The notes under the pieces: generated by a model
Told to the model about the DNA's origin: nothing
The model's input: only the letters and a program-made list of their open reading frames with translations
Databases searched by the model: none
Source of the DNA: Arcuatula senhousia
Taxonomy: Eukaryota > Mollusca > Bivalvia > Mytilida > Mytilidae
NCBI GenBank assembly: GCA_963971305.1
Contig: OZ020303.1
Location: forward strand, 85,710,658 to 85,774,657
DNA: 64,000 nucleotides
Direction of reading: 5' to 3'
In this document: positions 1-12,229 of the stretch, piece after piece
How positions within the stretch are numbered: the stretch's first letter is position 1
Layout of the letters: each line of letters opens with the position of its first letter
Made by a program: the position numbers and the translations under genes

Positions 1-170
1 TTTGACAAGGCTTTCGTTTACCTGTCTTTGTGAAGCCAAGTCAGGACTATTGTGATCCACCTATTCTCCGGTATTCGTTTTTGTCATTTTCTGGAATATG
101 AGATTGATCATTCAAGTTCGGTAGTTTTGTTCTTACCTTTATTTGATGTTTTATGTTCCTTGTTTAAGAA
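1..170 (+). repeat. 3' tail fragment of type II retroelement
   Basis: The stretch is the reverse complement of sequences at 12230-12640, 14390-14770, 46515-46690 and 52080-52490. In two of those places it lies directly downstream of reverse-transcriptase coding remnants, so I read it as the 3' end of that retroelement, here pointing right and cut by the window edge. The shared end runs into GTTTTGTTCTTACCTTTATT near 130-150. No open frame of note remains. Confidence 0.6.
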
Positions 171-221
171 GAGGGTCTATCTGTGACTACTTCAGGGTTC
201 AATTTGAATTAAATGCATTTA

Positions 222-370
222 ATTTTGACCATGGGCCAGTTGCAGAACCGCGAGCAGCGCTTACTGGCCTCGTTGAAGGCTGCTGGCGGTTGTAGTTTTT
301 CTGAATCGCCGCTTGATTGTGGGCTGTGTCGCGTACACTTATTCTACATCTCATTATTTTTATTAGTTAT
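222..370. repeat. Dispersed repeat family C, copy 1
   Basis: This ~150-bp segment contains ACCGCGAGCAGCGC and GGCTGCTGGCGG. It recurs in inverse orientation at 16727-16882 and, shorter, at 1857-1955. The open frame across 213-395 is only this repeat read through. The class is not recognised. Confidence 0.55.
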
Positions 371-639
371 TCCCTGTGTTTTATATGATCTTTAACTGCA
401 TGACAAGCAGGATATAAATTGGTACTTTGGTGTTGAAATATCATGCCGATTTACTTCTGTTTTTTGTGTATTAAATAAAATGGGTCCACTTTGATGATTA
501 TATTTTGGATTACATGATGCTTTGGTGATTCACATTCATTGATTGAGTCCCGTTTCCTAGTGTCATTTATAATTTAATACCAGTAAAGTACAACCCTAAT
601 TTTGGCGTAATAAAAAAACCAGATCGAGGTATTTTCAGG

Positions 640-1015
640 TTGATTTGTGGCTTTGTTGCTGTATTCACTCAAGAAATTTTACGGAAGACACCGTGCATTC
701 GTAGACAAATATGGGATTTCTATCTTTCAAATGAGTGCAGATGTTGGTTTGTCGCAGAAATTTGATTCGTCTTCCTATAACGGATTTGACACACTGAATT
801 GGAAATTAGCATCACGACGGGTGTGCTACAGCAGACAGGAGTTTACTCTTGTCACGACTTGAGTTCGCGTTGCCGATTTCTTTTTGGTTGATTTTGTGTT
901 TTGTATTTCGTTGTGCTGTTTTTGTTCATTTTTAACGGTTTCGTTGTTGCCCTTTTGGACTTTTGACACTTGAATGCCCCATTGATGTCTCTTTGCTTCT
1001 TTTATTAACGTGTCC
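640..1015 (+). pseudogene. Type I reverse transcriptase, C-terminal remnant plus 3' tail
   Basis: A short frame at 647-862 carries KFYGRHRAFVDKYGISIFQM, the C-terminal end shared by the type I reverse-transcriptase copies in this window (compare 16248-16526 and 49290-49380). After it comes the type I tail: GTGTGCTACAGCAGACAGG, then GACTTGAGTTCGCGTTG, then CTTTTGGACTTTTGACACTTG. The catalytic palm is absent, so this is a 5'-truncated dead copy. Such truncation is typical of target-primed retrotransposition. The element class (non-LTR or Penelope-like) cannot be settled from the tail. Confidence 0.75.
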
Positions 1016-1856
1016 AAGCCAAGCCGAGCTTATTAAAAATGATTGCAATAACCAAAGAATTAAAACTCCCTGCAAATACATATTAAAACAAATTCATTAT
1101 AATTAATTATTCAGGGATAATTTAAGAATTCAGCATTGAGGTAATAAATTAATCCCTCTCACCATTTCTAATGTAAATTGAGAATAAGTTTTTATTTTTT
1201 ATCAGTACAACGTGAAAAAAAACAACAATTACCAAACATGATATAGAGTGACCATGACATGTCATAATTGGATGGGTACTCTGTGATCTTTGGACATATT
1301 GTCACGTGATAAGTCACTTTCCGGTCGTACTCAATGGCGGTCACAATAGTCGAAATATATCGGGCATAAGAACTGTCGCTTGCGTTTAATTGGACAGTTT
1401 TACATATATATCTATATTGTGTTTATAGGGTCTAGAAAATGTACACAACATTACCAATTGATGTTATTTAATTTAAAGATTATAGATATTTCGGACATTC
1501 GTATGTCCTTCATCAGTATAATAAACAATTTCCAAATACAATAACGTAATAACCTTACTTATAAACAGGTCATTCTAAACAAACTAGTCAAAATCGGAGC
1601 ATGCTGAAATTTACTGGACAGGTAAATGATCTATGTTTTGTTTGATATGCTAAAAAAATATTTAAAAATCCTTTTGCGCAAATTTTCCCTTTTAGTATAC
1701 ACTTTACATATGAAGTCATAAATACATAGCTATGCCAGTTTTTAACTTGTCTTAACATTAATGTTGGAAATACGGGAAGTTGTTTTGCAAAAAGATTCTT
1801 ATCAAACTTAATTAACCGTCATAAGATTTTAAGCTTAAATATAATATTTTACATTA

Positions 1857-1955
1857 GAAGATAATGAGATGTGGAATAAGTGTACACGACACAACCTACA
1901 ATACAAACGACATTTAAAAAATCCACTGCTCGCAGTTTTTCAATTGGTCCTGGAT
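1857..1955. repeat. Dispersed repeat family C, partial copy
   Basis: It shares GAATAAGTGTACACGACAC and the following ~90 bp with 16735-16870 in the same orientation. The middle part, containing the TGCTGGCGG block, is missing. Confidence 0.5.
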
Positions 1956-3607
1956 TAAAAATAAACTACATATGATTCAAGTCTAATCCTAAAGTGCAAT
2001 GAAAGACCCTCTTCTTGAAAAAAAAGCAGTTAACATATATTCGACAAAATACAAGCAGAAGCTTTGATAAACATTTCTGGCTTAGAACAGGCATTTTTGA
2101 AATGTGACGGGTAAAAATAGTTATTTTGGTGCAAACCTTCAAATTATTGATAATCAGTTACAAAGCACAAACTAACACACAGTAAAATCAAATCGATAGA
2201 ATTTCAATTCAACAAGAGAGAACCCGAGACAAAAGGATATTAAGAAATTAACGACACGTAGATATACTCTCTCATTATCATCTATCGTTATTTGTAACAA
2301 ATAGAGAAATTCATTTGCAACATTTATTCGTGATATCACTTTTGTTTTTTGCTTTTTTTTTCAATGGACAATGCAAGGTATGGTATGATAAGGAACTTTT
2401 TAATAAATATCACTAAAATCTTGATTTTTTAAACATTATATAAATGATGGTAGTTTAACGATGTGAATGTTTAAACGCGGGATTTATCAGGTTTCTTTTG
2501 TAGACTAATGTGTTGACAAAAACAACTTCTTCAGGCGTAGCAAAATTTATTGTCTGGAACTATGTTGTCATTTGTATTTTGACCATAATATGACAATGTC
2601 TATGTTTGTATTCTATTATAATTAATATCTACAAAACACTGATCAATAAATATTTTAACTGTAAGCGAAGAATTTACATTTTATTTTTTAATGAAAATAT
2701 CATTGTGGGTCACACGCTTGTTCATTTTCAATTTTCACAAATCATGCCAAAATTTGAATATACTTTGCCACTTGGAGAATATTTATCAGTTTTGAATAAT
2801 AATTTATTAACAATAGCCTCATCTTTGGTGAATTAACAAATATTTCATTAACTGTGACATATTAACTGCAAACTTCCAACACAAACACTTCTGTGATTTA
2901 TTACAATTTTCATTTAATTAATGGGTATCTTTGCTTCATCCAAAAATATGATTCAAAATCTTATGACCTTTTCATGAAATAAATGTTAGCACCTAATACA
3001 GTGTTTGTATGTATGCACCTGTGTACAAACAAAAATTATTTTGTTAATGCATATTCTTAGATTCTTACATCTCCACCATCTTGCGTCTGTAGTTGTTGGT
3101 ATGTTTTGTATTTTACTAAAAGCATTCGGATTTTCAATGCTAAAAAAATGGCGGCCGGTGTTAAAATAATAATATTGGTAGCTCGTATGTATAGACCTTT
3201 CACTCATTGAAAAATAAATCATACAATATGAATGTCCATAACTATATTACTAGTAGTTGAGTATTCATGTACTTTTGTAACTGTCCAGACTTTATCAGGT
3301 ATCCAGAATGAATGGTGGTAAAAATTGCAGTTGCAAAAGCATTGACTTGCTATATAAATCAGCTCACCAATTACAAGCTTTGTACAGTTTTCTCTAGAAA
3401 TTACCTAATTGCAAATTATTGCTTTTTGACAAGTAAGAGTGCTGATGTGATACCATAAAGGTCGGCGTCTACACCCACTTAAAGGGTAAGTACATGATTT
3501 TTGAAAGATGGTCTTAAATTGTCCACAACAATGTTTTACAACAGTGTGCAATTTTTTTTTCTCATATCTTAATTCATAACAAAGATATTGAAGATTGTTT
3601 ATTTGAA

Positions 3608-3637
3608 ATAGTCCCCTACTCTACATAAGGGGACTAT
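3608..3637. repeat. Perfect hairpin, 10-bp stem
   Basis: ATAGTCCCCT and AGGGGACTAT are perfect inverted repeats separated by 10 bp. No transposon ends were recognised around it, and its role is unknown. Confidence 0.5.
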
Positions 3638-4924
3638 CTCAGTAGATCAGAATTTCTACTGTGTAGCAAAAAAAATCATAATAGTTTAAACGTTTAAGTG
3701 ATAATGTGGTACGTCCAACAGCCAACAAAATAATTGAAATAAACAAAAATAAACAAATATATTTAATATTTTTAGATTCATTTTTATGACAAAATCTTAA
3801 AAAAAAATGTTTTATTAATCTATTATCTTTATCTTTTTTAATTTAACTTTATAATCAATCAATTAAAATTAATCATATAAATCAAAATAACTATTATTAT
3901 TATCTACCGTTAAGAAAGAAGTTGTGTATTAAAATGTAAGCCATCATTAAAAATAAGTGTAATATAATCTTGGAAATTGAAGGTCATTTTTTTTGTTACC
4001 CCCCGATGGGTTTGCCAAAAGTGTTAATTAATGTGAATTTATTGTCATTGTCTCTCAGCAGGTACATGTGTAATGATTTGTAAAAATAAATGTAATTAGT
4101 CAAAGATGACTTGGGGTGAAATAAACAGGAAATTATCAATACCTACGGGTGTAAAAAACTAATAAACAAACATTCAGAAACAAAATGTTATGTACTAGAT
4201 CATTTTATTTTCATTCTGGCACTTAAAACAATAATGTGATTTATATGCAAGATAATTACAATGCAACATTTAAATGCAAGATTTAAATATTTAAAAAAAT
4301 ATATTTATTTAAATTGATTTTTACACCAAAAATCATTATTGCTAATTATAGAATAACTCAATTTTGTTATTTAGATAAGGACTTTCTATCAGTAATTTTA
4401 AATGCCTAAACATAGATGTATACAAAATATCATATATATTGGCATTTAAATAGTTAGGGAAATGGTGGATCACTGTCAAAGGGACTCTTTGTTGCATTTA
4501 GATATTTTGTGTAATATAAAATGACAGAAACAAAAAAAAATACACTTTTGTCAGCTTATTAAACTGAATATTATTAAAGTTTAAATGATATAGCATTATT
4601 AAATGGTGCATTAGAAATCATACGACAAATTTTATTTGTTTTTGTGATAAGCAAAGGTGTACCAAAAGGGGTAATCAATATCATAAAACCGTTAAGACAA
4701 AGACCGGTAGACAAAAAATCATCAAAAAAAAAAAAAAAAAAAAAACACACAACAACATAAAACACAAACACATATAACAACACAACCGCATTCAGCAACG
4801 TGAACTCAAGTCGAAACAAGAGTGAACTGAGGTGCTCCGGACTAGTAAGTAGTTCCTGGTTGCTATAGCAAACACGCCATGTTGCCAAAGATCGTGCTGG
4901 TCAAATCCGGAAAGAATGACATTA

Positions 4925-7462
4925 CAGTACTTGAACTGATAAATGAAACACTTTGACGGATCGATGACTGATCGGTGACGGATTGATGACGCACTTGGAC
5001 CGGATTGATGACTGATTGATGACGGATTGGTGAATGATTGGTGACTGGTTGTTGACTGATTGATGAAGGATTGGACGGATTGGACGGATGACGGATACCA
5101 TAGGTTACCGGGCTATCAATCCGCTATTTTGACTGATATGATCGATCGGTATAATTAGAAAATTCTTCGGTGAAACGAAATTATTGTTTTTACCTATACG
5201 ATTATGTATAACGCAACACAAACCAGTCACGGCGTTAGTTGAATTTGTTTTTAATAAATTATGCCATAGTGTTAAATAAGACGAGCATTTTCTGTTTGAA
5301 TGTGTTAATATTAATAATCTAATGAATTTAATTGTTTACATAGTACTTCCTTTAAAAACTTAATATGCAAAGTTTGTGTCATTATCTTCTATGATTATAA
5401 AAATAATATAATTTTATTTATTTGTTCTGATTTTTAAATACAAAAAAAAGAAATTGTGCTGAAAAAAATCTCTAAAATGTAAAAGGGTTCTTCTTAATAC
5501 AATTATTTCAACAAATTGTTACATTTATCAACAATAACAAATCAAGAGATATATATAATCTAGTAAATTTTTATAGATTTTTTTTCAATTGACTCTATAA
5601 AATTTGTTCGCATAGGAATATAGATCAAATTTGCAAATTTCCTATGTAAATATATGAAACTTTAGTCAAATCTTATATTTGAGCTTAAAATTATATGACG
5701 GTCCAATTAAATTGATAAGAAATTGTTTGCGAAACAACTTTTTTCATCCGATTTGATACATAAATGGTATATGAAAACTCGCACAAATACATATTGATGA
5801 CTTAAAAAACAAGGTTCATATAATCAAGAGATAATAAAAGAAAATTTGTTTCCAAAGGAATATAGATCACATTTGCAAATATCAGAAGTAAAATATATAA
5901 AACTTGAGTCAAATCTTATATTTTAGCTTAAAATCATATCATGGTTCAATACAGTTGACAAGAAATTGTTTGCGAAACAACATTTTTCATCAGATTTGAC
6001 ATATAAATGGTATGTTAAGTTGAAAACTTGCATAAATAAATATTGATGACCTAAAAATAAGGTTCTTATACTTCAAAGATCATAAAGATACTTTGTTTGC
6101 AATGAAATAAAGATAACGTTTGCAACTTTCTGATGAAAAATATATAAAACTTTAGTTTAATCTTATATTTTGGCTTAAAATCATATGACGGTTTTAATAA
6201 AATTGACAAGAAATTGTTTGCGAAACAACTTTTTTTCATCAGATTTGGCACATAAATGGTATATTTAGTAGAAAATTTGCATAAATACATATTATTGATT
6301 TAAAAATAAAGTTTATATAGTTAAGAAATAATAAAGAAAATTTGTCTAAAAAAAATTTAGATCACATTTGCAAATTTCTTATGTAAAATCTATAAAACTT
6401 TAGTAAAATCTTATAATTTAGCTTATAATTATATGACGGTTCAATAAAATTGACAAGAAAATGTTTGCGAAACAACTTTTTTCATCAGATTTGACACATA
6501 AATGTTAAGTTAAGTTGAACACTTGCATAAATACATATTGGTGACTTTAAAAATAAGGTTGATATATAGATAAGAGATAATTAAGAGACTTTGTTTGCAA
6601 AGGAATGTAGATCACATTTGCAAAATTCTGATGTAAATATATAAAACTAGAGTAAAAACTTATACTTTAGCTCAAATCATATGAAGGTTTAATAAAATTG
6701 ACAAGAAATTGTTTGTTGGTACGTTAAGTTGAAACCTTGCATATATGCATATTGGTGACTTAAAAAATAAGGCTCATATAGTTAAGAAATATTAAATAAG
6801 ATTTGTTTGCAAAGGAATATAGATCACATTTGCAAATTTCTGATGTTAAATGTATAAAACTTTAATAAAATCTTATATATTCGCTAAAAAATATATGACA
6901 GTTTATTGAAATGGACAAGAAATTCTTTGTGAAACAACTTTTTGCATCAGTTGGACACATAAATGCTATGATATTTTGAAAACTTGAATAACTTCATATC
7001 TTTGACTTAAAAAAAAGATTCATATTTGAGATCATTAAGAAAATTTATTTCCATTATAGAAATGTTAAGACCAAACATTTAATTTCCAATGTAAGCTACA
7101 TATGTATAAGACTTTAAAACTCTGATACTTGAGCTGGATATTATATGATGATATAATAAAAATCACAAAAAAACTTTCTGACAAGATTTTAATTGAGTAT
7201 TTCAAAATACATTATATTTGGCATCTACAATCGTATGAATTTTCCTATGAATTTTTGCATTCTAAATCAAAATTTGTAATGTTTATACACTAAAGTTTGA
7301 CTTAGATATTTATCTAAACACAATTCGGTTGTGCTTTGTAATATTCTTATTTTTATTATTAATATAAAACGTGTCAAAATTCCCGCTTTTACATTTATTG
7401 GTGACTGATTGATGACGCATGACGGATTGCAAAAACTGTTGTATTGATCGGTTCAAGTACTG
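4925..7462. mobile_element. TA-flanked non-autonomous transposon with satellite core, copy 1
   Basis: Ends are inverted: CAGTACTTGAACTGATAAAT on the left, and the complement of ATTGATCGGTTCAAGTACTG on the right. A TA lies outside each end (4923-4924 and 7463-7464), as in Tc1/mariner-type insertions. Inside come an 11-bp-periodic GATGACGGATT-like array (4955-5095, and a short one at 7396-7430), then about six diverged ~248-bp tandem units, then a conserved right segment with the hairpin-forming AAGCACAATTCGGCTGTGCTT region (here mutated, near 7318-7340). There is no transposase frame. A larger relative lies at 38397-42937. Confidence 0.85.
5590..7080. repeat. Diverged ~248-bp tandem repeat core of copy 1
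   Basis: The landmark around ATAGATCACATTTGCAAAT recurs at about 5620, 5862, 6108, 6357, 6607 and 6829, giving spacings of roughly 222-250 bp. Units also share GACAAGAAATTGTTTGCGAA. They differ from each other far more than those of the second copy do, so this array is probably older or no longer homogenised. The frame at 6066-6290 lies inside a unit and is not a gene. Confidence 0.85.
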
Positions 7463-8694
7463 TACAAAATTCTATGTCAAACTAACATCTGTACTCATCT
7501 GAGAGATAGACAAACCGTATTTGTTTACAAGCAATGATGTCTTCCGAAAAAATTCTTGAGTTATGACATTAACCTGGGAGCAACGTACCCCTGTGTGAAC
7601 AATTTGCTTGTCAACCGTGTAGCTCTATCAAGGAAGTCGTTGTACTCCCCACATGCTCTGGAATAAGTGATACGTAAACTCCATATGCTGGAGCGGACGG
7701 AATGTTGCTACACAGAAAGGGAAAGTTATTATTGAAAGTTGAAGCCATCACGTTTGGCATAGAGCTTTGTATAAAGCCTTCCTAGTGGGTCAATTTGAAG
7801 AAATAGATCCAAATATGAAGCGGATCTCCTAGAATCTGGAGTGTCCTTTATCTTAAGTTCCTTCGGATATATGCGATGTAAATAGTCACCAAATCGAGGA
7901 TTGTTTAGTGAAAGGACATCATCAATATAACGAAATGTGAGATGGAAGGATAAAGCAAATTTGCGGTCCTTTTTGACTAGAAATGATTGTAAGAAGTCCG
8001 CTTCATATGAATGAAGAAATAAATCGGCAAGCAATGGTGCACGATTTGTGCCATTTGCCATACCTATTGTCTGTTGAAAACCACGTCCATCAAACTGTAC
8101 AAATATGTTGTCGATTAAAAAGTTGAGCATTTGTATTATTTGATCTTCTGTAAAAAAAGTTTCTTGCTAGACTCTTGGATGACAAAATAAGTTTTTTTAT
8201 AACCGACTACCAAACACTTGTGAATTTTTCCTTTAAATAAAATGACCTATATTTTATGCATGCATGGCAACTAACAAATGAATGATTTATGTCAATGATC
8301 GTCTACATACTAATGCCAAATCAATAATAACGGTATGGTAGGTGCACGAAGTGAAGCCTAGCACAATGATGATAAGTATACTGTTTTCTGCTTGGATGCT
8401 CACTTAAAAAGAAAATAAATGTTCATTGCCGATTACAGACAAGATCCACATCAACCAATTTGATACGTTATGTGCACCTAGCTAGTGATGCACACTTCAT
8501 ATATAAAATGTCCCATTAACATGATGTTCTTGGTAATGGTTACTGGTCAAATATAATGATTTCTGTTGTTACAATAGAAAGCAACAAAATATACTTAATG
8601 GTTAAAAGCTCCAAAAATATTGACCTTGAAGCATCTAAAGCTTAACAACCACTGAATATAGCGAAGCTTTTTTTTTTAAAAAGAATGGAAAACG

Positions 8695-10010
8695 CAGGTA
8701 CAAATATCTGGTAGTTGATTATACCAAGAGTTACTTTGTCATCAATGAATCTAAAAAAAGAACTAATTTACAGAAGACCATATAGTCGAAATGCTCAACT
8801 TTCTCATTGACAACATATTTCTTTAGTTTGGTGGACGTGTTTTTCAGCAAACGAGCGATACTAATGGGTACTTATTGTCCACCTTTGCTTGCTGATTTGT
8901 TTCTTCAATCATATGAACTTTTTACAATCACTTCTAAACAAAAAAAGATCATAGACTAGCTCTCTCTTTTAATCTCACTTTCCGTTATATTGTTGATGTT
9001 CTTTCACTGAACAATTATCGATTTGGCGACTTTCTCCATCTTATAAATCCTCAGAAACTTGAGAGTAAGGACACAACGGATTCTTGGAAGTCTGCTTCAT
9101 ATATAGATATACATATTGGAATTGACTCTTAAGGAAAAGTTTCAACAAAACTCTATGACAAACGAGATGACCTTAATTTTCCAATCGTCAACTTTCCCTT
9201 CTTGTGTATCAACATTCCGTCCGCTCCAGCTTATGGAATTTACGTACCTTAATTGATTCGTTACTCCAGAGCGTGCGGGGCTTACATCAATTTCGTTAGC
9301 AGAGCGTCACGTCTAACGCAAAAATTGCTCATTTGACTTGTTGCAACAATCAGCCTTCTTCAAATGGATTAGATTAATAACATGGCCTCAATTATTAAAA
9401 ATAGAACATAGGATAAAATCAACAGTAATGCTCATAGCTAAACAACTATAACAGATATATACAATTTGAAGGGTGATTAGATCTGAAAATAAAAAAAATG
9501 CCCCTATTATTCGTCAGTTATTAAGCTCTAAAAAGAACCAATCGGATCAAATTTGTACGATGATATCTTTTAGTGCTAACGGCCTTTTCGAGGTAAGAAA
9601 TAGGCTTTTCATCATTGGACGTCTTCACCTGGCGTCCGTCCGTCGTCCATAAACTTTTTAAAACTTTAGCTCCTCTGACGCCATATCAACAAATTTTACG
9701 GTAGACACCGTGCACTCGAAATAAACAAATATGAGATTTCTATCTCTCGAATGAGTGCAGATGTTGGCTTGTCTATAAATTTGTTTTGTATTTCTTTACC
9801 AGATATGACACACTGAATTAAAAATTAGCAACACGACTGGTGTGCTTTAGCAGTCAGAAACTGCTTACTCTTCCGGAGCACCTGTGTTCACTCTTGTTAC
9901 GACTTGAGTTCTCGATGTTGATTTCCGTTCGATTGATTTTATGTTTTGTGTTTCTTCATGCTGCTCTTGTCCGTAATTACCGGTTTTGTCGTTGCCCTTT
10001 CTTCATCGGT
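8695..10010 (+). pseudogene. Type I reverse transcriptase remnant, interrupted and frameshifted
   Basis: Plus-strand remnant of the same region as 8130-7729, head to head with it. 8785-9340 matches the palm and C-terminal region but has in-frame stops and shifts, and the catalytic region reads YIVDVLSLNN-like with a damaged Y-x-D-D. About 345 bp of unrelated DNA (about 9340-9685) then intervenes, including a dispersed repeat with GGCGTCCGTCCGTCGTCC. The C-terminal end and type I tail resume at 9685-10010. The tail runs straight into the 34-bp satellite. The frame at 9840-10115 is tail plus satellite and not a gene. Confidence 0.75.
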
Positions 10011-12225
10011 AGATCTAACAATAAAACGTCCGTATTCCATCTTAAAACTCGATCCATACAACGTCCATATTTCATTGTAGCTCCAACCATAAAAATGTTC
10101 GTATTTCTTCCGTAGCTCTAAACATAAAATCTCCGTATTTCATCTGTATCTCTAACTATAAAACGTCCGTACTTCATCTGTAGCTCTAACCATAAAACGT
10201 CCGTATTTCATCTGTAGCCCTAACAATAAAATGTCCATATTTCATCTGTAGCCCTAACCATAAAACGTCCGTATTTCATCTGTAGCTCTAACCATAAAAC
10301 ATCCGTATTTCATCTGTAGCTCTAATCATAAAATGTCCGTATTTCATCTGTAGTCCTAACTATAAAACGTTTGTATTTCATCTGTAGCCCTAACCATAAA
10401 ACGTCCGTATTTCATCAGTAGCTCTTTTCATAAAACGTCCGTATTTCATCTGTAGCCCTAACCAAAAATGTCCGTATTTCATCTGTAGCCCTAACCATAA
10501 AACGTCATTACTTCATCTGTAGCTCTAACCATAAAACGTCCGTATTTCATCTGTAGCTCTAACCATAAAATGCCCGTATTTCATCTGTAGCCCTAACCAT
10601 AAAACGTCCGTATTTCATCTATAGCTCTTACCATAAAACGTCCGTATTTCATTGTAGCTCCAACCATAAAAAAGGTCCGTATTTCTTCCGTAGCTCTAAA
10701 CATAAAATCTCCGTATTTCATCTGTATCTCTAACTATAAAAGTCCGTACTTCATCTGTAGCTCTTACCATAAAACGTCCGTATTTCATCTGTAGCCCTAA
10801 CCATAAAATGTCCATATTTCATCTGTAGCCCTAACCATAAAACGTCCGTACTTCATCTGCAGCTCTAACCATAAAACGTCCGTATTTCATCTGTAGCTCT
10901 AATCATAAAATGTCCGTATTTCATCTGTAGTCCTAACTATAAAACGTCTGTATTTCATCTGTAGCCCTAACCATAAAACTTCCGTATTTCATCTGTAGCT
11001 CTTACCATAAAACGTCCGTATTTCATCTGTAGCCCTAACCAAAAAATGTCTGTATTTCATCTGTAGCCCTAACCATAAAACGTCCGTACTTCATCTGTAG
11101 CTCTAACCATAAAACGTCCGTATTTCATCTGTAGCTCTAACCATAAAATGCCCGTATTTCATCTGTAGCCCTAACCATAAAACGTCCGTTTTTCATCTGT
11201 AGCTCTTACCATAAAACGTCCGTATTTCGTCTGTAGCTCTAACCATAAAATGTCCGTATTTCATCCGTAGCCCTAACCATAAAACGTCCGTATTTCATCT
11301 GTAGCCCTAACCATAAAACGTCCGTATTTCATCTGTAGCTCTAACCATAAAACGTTCGTATTTCATCCGTAGCTCATATCATAAAACGTCCGTATTTCAT
11401 CCGGAGCTTTAAACATTAAACATCCGTATTTCATCTGTAGATCTAACAATAAAACGTCCGTATTACATCCGAAGCTCAATCCATAAAACGTCCGTATTTC
11501 ATCTGTAGCTCCAACAATGAAAATGTCCGTATTTCTTCTGTAGCTCTAACCATAAAACGTCTGTATTTCATCTGTTGCTCTAACTATAAAACGTCTGTAA
11601 TTCATCCGTAGCTCTAACCATAAAACGTCCGTATTTCATCTGTAGGTCTAACCATAAAACGTCCGTATTTCCTCTGTAGCTCTAACAGTAAAACGTCCGT
11701 ATTTCATCTGTAGCCCTTACCATTAAACGTCTGTATTCCATATGTAGCTCTTACCATAAAACGTCTGTATTTCATCCGTAGCACTAATCATAAAACGTCC
11801 ATATTTCATCCGTAGCTCCAACCATAAAACGTCCGTATTTCCTTTATAGCTCTAACTATAAAACCTTGTTTTTCATCTGGAGCTCTAACAATAAAAAGTC
11901 CGTATTTCATCTGTAGCTCTAACCATTAAACGTCCGTATTTCATCCGTAGCTCTAAACACAAAACGTCCACATGTCCTCCGTAGCTCCAACCATAAAACG
12001 TCCGTGTTTCATCCGTAGCTCAATCTATTAAACGTCCGTATTTCATCCGTAGCTCTAAACACAAAACGTCCGCATGTCCTCCGTAGCTCCAACCATAAAA
12101 CGTCCGTGTTTCATCCGTACCTCCAACCATATCACGTTTGTTTTTTCATCTGTAGCTCAATCCATAAAACATCCGTGTTTCATCTGTAGCTCTAACCATA
12201 AAACGTCCATATTACATCCCTAGCT
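10005..12225 (+). repeat. 34-bp tandem satellite, about 65 copies
   Basis: The consensus is GTAGCTCTAACCATAAAACG followed by TCCGTATTTCATCT, 34 bp per unit. Units differ by a few substitutions (CTCTAACC / CCCTAACC / CTCCAACC; ATTTC / ACTTC). A run of distinctive variants at 10074-10380 returns 577-578 bp later (10651-10958), which is 17 units, so part of the array has been duplicated as a block. The right third (after about 11340) is more diverged. No open frame is maintained. Confidence 0.93.
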
Positions 12226-12229
12226 CAAA

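Larger units (their letters stand above)
1020..4650. other. AT-rich intergenic DNA without a recognisable gene
   Basis: I see no convincing coding exon. It holds a partial copy of family C (1857-1955), a perfect hairpin (3608-3637) and many homopolymer A/T runs. Short frames at 2606-2836 and 2986-3222 are AT-rich, lack domain-like sequence and look like chance. Confidence 0.5.
4650..8240 (-). pseudogene. Type I reverse transcriptase remnant split by a transposon
   Basis: On the minus strand the 133-residue frame 8130-7729 is the best-preserved reverse-transcriptase palm piece in the window. It shows NGTNRAPLLADLFLHSYE (the substrate-binding motif B region) and RYIDDVLSLNN with the catalytic Y-x-D-D box, then SASYLDLFLQIDPLGRLYTK. 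Downstream (7720 to 7465) follows the C-terminal part with frameshifts. The copy is then interrupted by the TA-flanked element 4925-7462 and resumes at 4922 with the type I tail to about 4650. The N-terminal half of the protein is missing. The tail holds a ~20-nt A run (4726-4745) on the plus strand. The exact retroelement class is not determined, and Penelope-like is one possibility. Confidence 0.8.

Noticed and set aside
1310..1380. CACGTGAT followed by an ATGGCGGTC start, as in a promoter plus first exon
   Set aside because: The frame ends after eleven codons and no donor site continues it.
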